This document shows, piece after piece, positions 61,182-64,000 of a stretch of DNA of 64,000 bases (positions are counted from its first letter, which is position 1; each line of letters starts with the position of its first letter). Below the pieces are notes generated by a model. That model saw only the letters and a program-made list of their open reading frames with translations. It was not told where the DNA came from and did not search any database. The stretch is taken from NCBI RefSeq assembly GCF_003337355.1, contig NZ_QPJW01000001.1, forward strand, positions 868,001-932,000, read 5' to 3'. This DNA is from Fontibacillus phaseoli (GTDB taxonomy: Bacteria; Bacillota; Bacilli; Paenibacillales; Paenibacillaceae). The position numbers and the translations under genes are program-made.

Positions 61182-62225
61182 ATGATTGAATTAAAGAATG
61201 TTTACAAAACGTTCACTCGGAAAGGGATCGCGATTGATGCGCTGAAGGGGATCGATTTAAAGGTAGAAAAAGGCGACATCTTCGGGGTGATCGGCTATAG
61301 CGGCGCGGGGAAAAGCACATTGATTCGTTTAGTCAATTATTTGGAAAGACCTACGGAAGGACAGGTCTTTGTAGATGGGCATGATTTAGGAACCTATAAC
61401 GATAAAGAGCTGCGAACGGCCAAGAAAAATATAGGCATGATTTTTCAACATTTTAACCTGCTGGAATCCAAAAAAGTATTCGATAATGTTGCGATTCCTC
61501 TAGTTCTACTGAAAAAGAATAAACAAGAAATCCGTCAGCGGGTATTGGAACTGCTGGAGTTTGTTGGATTAAGTGACAAAGCCGGAAGTTACCCCAGCGA
61601 ATTATCGGGTGGACAGAAGCAGCGGGTCGGAATTGCCAGAGCGCTTGCCTCGAATCCATCTATTCTCCTGTGTGACGAAGCGACTTCCGCCTTGGATCCG
61701 CAGACAACGCAATCGATTTTACAGCTTTTGAAAAGAATCAATGCCGAATATAACATTACCGTGATGATCATTACGCATGAAATGTCCGTCATTCAAGAGA
61801 TTTGTAACAAGGTGGCCGTGATGGAAGAGGGACGAATTATAGAACAAGGAAGCGTTCTGGATGTATTCGGCCATCCCAAACATGAGACCACGAAAAATTT
61901 TGTGAAGACGGTTATTCAAAACAGCATGACGTCGAGCGTTCAAAAATCATTAAAAGCAGAGCGCGGAAGTCTGCTCTATAAACTCAATTTTGTCGGGGAA
62001 AGCGCATCTGAGCCTATTCTGTACGAGATGATTCGTTCCTTTGAAATCAAGGTCAATATTTTATTTGCGAATATGACGGAGATTCAAGAAACGACACTGG
62101 GAACGGCGATCATTCAAATTCACGGCGATAGATCGCAGGTTGAGAATGCATTGGCTTTCTTGAAAAGACATGGGGTTAATGTAGAGGAGGTAGAATCAAA
62201 TGTTTTCAACCACAATAACAAGTGA
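61182..62225 (+). CDS. metN: Methionine-type ABC importer, ATP-binding protein
   Basis: A 347-residue ATPase. Walker A is GYSGAGKST near residue 40, the signature LSGGQKQRVGIARALASNP and Walker B ILLCDEATSALDP follow. The C-terminal about 90 residues form an NIL/ACT-like domain (SLLYKLNFVGESASEPILYE), which in MetN binds methionine for trans-inhibition. Substrates of this family include D/L-methionine and other S-containing amino acids. ATG 61182 follows GAGGGGAA. Confidence 0.92.
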   Translation: MIELKNVYKTFTRKGIAIDALKGIDLKVEKGDIFGVIGYSGAGKSTLIRLVNYLERPTEGQVFVDGHDLGTYNDKELRTAKKNIGMIFQHFNLLESKKVFDNVAIPLVLLKKNKQEIRQRVLELLEFVGLSDKAGSYPSELSGGQKQRVGIARALASNPSILLCDEATSALDPQTTQSILQLLKRINAEYNITVMIITHEMSVIQEICNKVAVMEEGRIIEQGSVLDVFGHPKHETTKNFVKTVIQNSMTSSVQKSLKAERGSLLYKLNFVGESASEPILYEMIRSFEIKVNILFANMTEIQETTLGTAIIQIHGDRSQVENALAFLKRHGVNVEEVESNVFNHNNK

Positions 62226-62859
62226 TCAATTTCTGAAAGCCATCATAGAAACCATTCAAATGGTAGGGGTATCCCTTTTTGTGGGTTCCCTTCTAGGAAT
62301 CCCTTTAGGGATATTACTTGTAATCACTCGTTCAGGTGGGGTTTTGGAGAACAGAGCGCTTTACGCCATACTAAACCCGATTATCAACATCGTTCGCTCG
62401 CTGCCCTTTATTATTTTGCTGGTTGCGATTATTCCGTTTACCCGGCTCATTGTTCAAACTTCGATTGGGACAAGCGCGGCGATCGTGCCGCTGATAATCT
62501 ATATCGCGCCCTACATCGCACGTTTGGTAGAGAACTCCCTGCTGGAAGTGAACCCGGGAATTCTTGAAGCCGCTGAAGCGATGGGGGCAACCCCTTTACA
62601 AGTTATCTGGTATTTTATGTTGCCGGAAGCGGTAGGCTCCTTGATCCTGTCTTTGACCACGGCAACGATCGGGTTGATCGGTGCAACCGCCATGGCCGGA
62701 ACCGTAGGCGGCGGAGGAGTTGGAGACTTGGCTATAGTTTATGGATACCAACGATTTGACACTGTAGTCGTGGTGGCTACCGTGTTTATTCTCATCATTT
62801 TGGTACAAGGCATTCAATCTTTAGGCAACATGCTGGCAAGAAAAATTCGCCGTTATTAG
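62200..62859 (+). CDS. metI: Methionine-type ABC importer, permease protein
   Basis: A 219-residue permease with about five membrane helices (VGVSLFVGSLLGIPLGILLV; FIILLVAIIPFTRLIV) and the EAA coupling loop EAAEAMGATPLQVIW. It overlaps the metN end by 26 bases, as is usual for metNI pairs. Partner lipoprotein begins at 63920. Confidence 0.93.
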   Translation: MFSTTITSDQFLKAIIETIQMVGVSLFVGSLLGIPLGILLVITRSGGVLENRALYAILNPIINIVRSLPFIILLVAIIPFTRLIVQTSIGTSAAIVPLIIYIAPYIARLVENSLLEVNPGILEAAEAMGATPLQVIWYFMLPEAVGSLILSLTTATIGLIGATAMAGTVGGGGVGDLAIVYGYQRFDTVVVVATVFILIILVQGIQSLGNMLARKIRRY

Positions 62860-62888
62860 TGATTACTAACACAAGGAGGGATCGACAG

Positions 62889-63908
62889 ATGAGTGAATGG
62901 AGTAAGCAAGATCGATTTAATGCCCTATTATCCGGAGAACGTGCGGATCGTCATATTGTCAGCGGATGGCGTCATTTTATCGACAAGGAACAAAATGATG
63001 AAGATTTGGCGGCAACAACGATTTCTTTTACGAAAAAATATGATTGGGATTGGGTCAAAATCAACCCAAGAGCGACCTACTTGGCTGAAGCCTGGGGAAA
63101 TCAGTATGACTTTACGGATTATCAGACCGTATTTCCTAGGCAGAAAACGACGGTTGTTCCTGTAGCCGACAATCTTTGGGATCTCGAAGTGAAAAAGGCA
63201 ACCCAAACCGCATCCTTGCAGGAGCATTTGGAGGCGGTTAGGAAAATCCGCCAAGGGTTACCGGACACTCCGTTAATCCAAACGGTATTTTCGCCATTAA
63301 CGGTGTTGCTGTTTATCGTAGGGCGTTCGGCTTATGTAACAAAAACCGTGTTCGGCATCGAGCAACCCGTTACTTTGGATTCGTTGTTTAAAGAACATAG
63401 AGCGGCGGCCCACCATGCGTTGCATGCGATTTCGCTAACCTTGGCCGATTATGTGCAAGAGTTGCAGAAAGCGGGTTCGGATGGTTTGTTCTATGCGGTG
63501 ACGGGTACGGCGCATCCCGGATTATTTGATGAAGCGATGTTTGATGAGCTGTCCAGACCTTATGATTCTATTGTTTTGGAGGCCGCTAGCTACGGGAAAA
63601 ACATCCTTCATACTTGCGGTGCCCATGCGCAGCCCGAGAAATTCAACGATTATCGGATTGACGGGATCAGTTGGGATACTATAGCCGAAGGAAATCCGGG
63701 GTTGGAAGCAAATCTCAAAGCTACTAAAGTAGGCGGGATTGATCATGGATTGTTTGCCGTAAACGACATTGGACAAATTCGCAAGCAAGCTAAAGAAGCT
63801 TTGACCTTAATGAAAGACCAGCCCTTTATCCTCTCGCCAAATTGTGCAATTCCGTTAAATGTAACGGATGAGGCATTGGAACAATTAAAAAGATCGATAT
63901 TTGAATAG
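62889..63908 (+). CDS. Uroporphyrinogen decarboxylase (UroD/MtaA) family protein
   Basis: A 339-residue TIM-barrel protein. Sequence such as DWVKINPRATYLAEAWGNQY, TPLIQTVFSPLTVLLFIVG, SDGLFYAVTGTAH and ILHTCGAHAQPEKFNDYRID resembles the UroD superfamily, which includes haem enzymes but also cobalamin- or thiol-dependent methyltransferases (MtaA, CmuA). HTCG-type Cys/His residues favour a methyltransferase-like zinc site. It lies between the metI and metQ genes, so haem synthesis is unlikely; a role in demethylating or cleaving the imported compound is inferred. SD AAGGAGGG precedes ATG 62889. Confidence 0.8.
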   Translation: MSEWSKQDRFNALLSGERADRHIVSGWRHFIDKEQNDEDLAATTISFTKKYDWDWVKINPRATYLAEAWGNQYDFTDYQTVFPRQKTTVVPVADNLWDLEVKKATQTASLQEHLEAVRKIRQGLPDTPLIQTVFSPLTVLLFIVGRSAYVTKTVFGIEQPVTLDSLFKEHRAAAHHALHAISLTLADYVQELQKAGSDGLFYAVTGTAHPGLFDEAMFDELSRPYDSIVLEAASYGKNILHTCGAHAQPEKFNDYRIDGISWDTIAEGNPGLEANLKATKVGGIDHGLFAVNDIGQIRKQAKEALTLMKDQPFILSPNCAIPLNVTDEALEQLKRSIFE

Positions 63909-63919
63909 GAGATGAGTGT

Positions 63920-64000
63920 ATGAAAAAGTTCATGTTAGTGATGTTGATAGGTGTTTTGGCGGTGTTGACGGCTTGCGGCAATAAGCAAGCCGATAATGCT
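63920..64000 (+). CDS. metQ: MetQ-type substrate-binding lipoprotein (partial)
   Basis: Only the first 27 residues are in the window. The N-terminus MKKFMLVMLIGVLAVLTACG is a lipoprotein signal with lipobox LTAC, so the mature protein would be anchored at Cys19. Position at the end of the metNI operon makes it the binding protein. The gene continues past 64000. Confidence 0.8.
   Translation, partial: MKKFMLVMLIGVLAVLTACGNKQADNA

Overview
The window looks like a chromosomal segment of a spore-forming, bacillithiol-producing Firmicute, most likely Paenibacillus or a close relative. The evidence is gene order and content: ypiF-qcrABC-ypjA-ypjB-(ypjC)-mazG-like-dapB-mgsA-bshB1-bshA-cca-birA-panBCD-dinG...ypmB...asnS-dnaD follows the Bacillus subtilis order closely, with a YpjB sporulation protein, bacillithiol genes, Rex and strong Shine-Dalgarno (SD) sequences. 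The genus is inferred, not shown.

Layout. 0-7 kb: end of a ROK sugar kinase, a GNAT acetyltransferase, an ECF sigma/anti-sigma pair, a histidine phosphatase, a gamma-carbonic anhydrase, an IDEAL-domain protein and an MFS exporter. 7-34.5 kb: the conserved respiratory and biosynthetic block, covering the menaquinol:cytochrome c reductase, diaminopimelate, bacillithiol, CCA addition, biotin ligase, pantothenate, DinG and Rex. Compared with B. subtilis it carries extra genes: TPR proteins, Rex, an amidohydrolase, a short FtsH-like protease, and an Hbd/acetate kinase pair. 34.5-39.5 kb: an ATP-grasp ligase, a secreted L-asparaginase with a GlnR/TnrA-type box, and a second ECF sigma operon ending in a triple-repeat membrane protein.

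39.6-58.2 kb is an AT-rich accessory region that I read as a defence island. Intact candidates are a Gabija-like OLD nuclease/UvrD helicase pair, an Mrr-nuclease/STAND-type NTPase fusion, and a large HNH protein of unknown type. Around them lie decayed genes: a STAND-NTPase fragment, a WYL-regulator remnant, a DUF2326-like C-terminus, a HEPN-like gene with two homopolymer frameshifts, and a serine recombinase with an in-frame amber codon. Three truncated 5' ends of a yyaL-type (thioredoxin-domain) gene, and four copies of a short leader motif, sit at the borders between blocks. This suggests that the island grew by repeated insertion or recombination at one kind of sequence.

58.3-64 kb returns to chromosomal-looking genes: a membrane protein, then a GntR-controlled operon (M20 amidohydrolase, MetN/MetI-type ABC importer, UroD-family protein, MetQ-type lipoprotein cut by the window end). 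It looks like a pathway for uptake and processing of a modified amino acid.

Regulatory structures include a panB leader with a hairpin carrying two unpaired A residues and a terminator, a hairpin that would hide the ribosome binding site of a TPR gene, and a palindrome over the -10 of the GntR operon. Two regulator genes appear to start at an ATC codon. No rRNA, tRNA or CRISPR array was seen. All homology statements come from recognition of motifs and gene order, without database searches.
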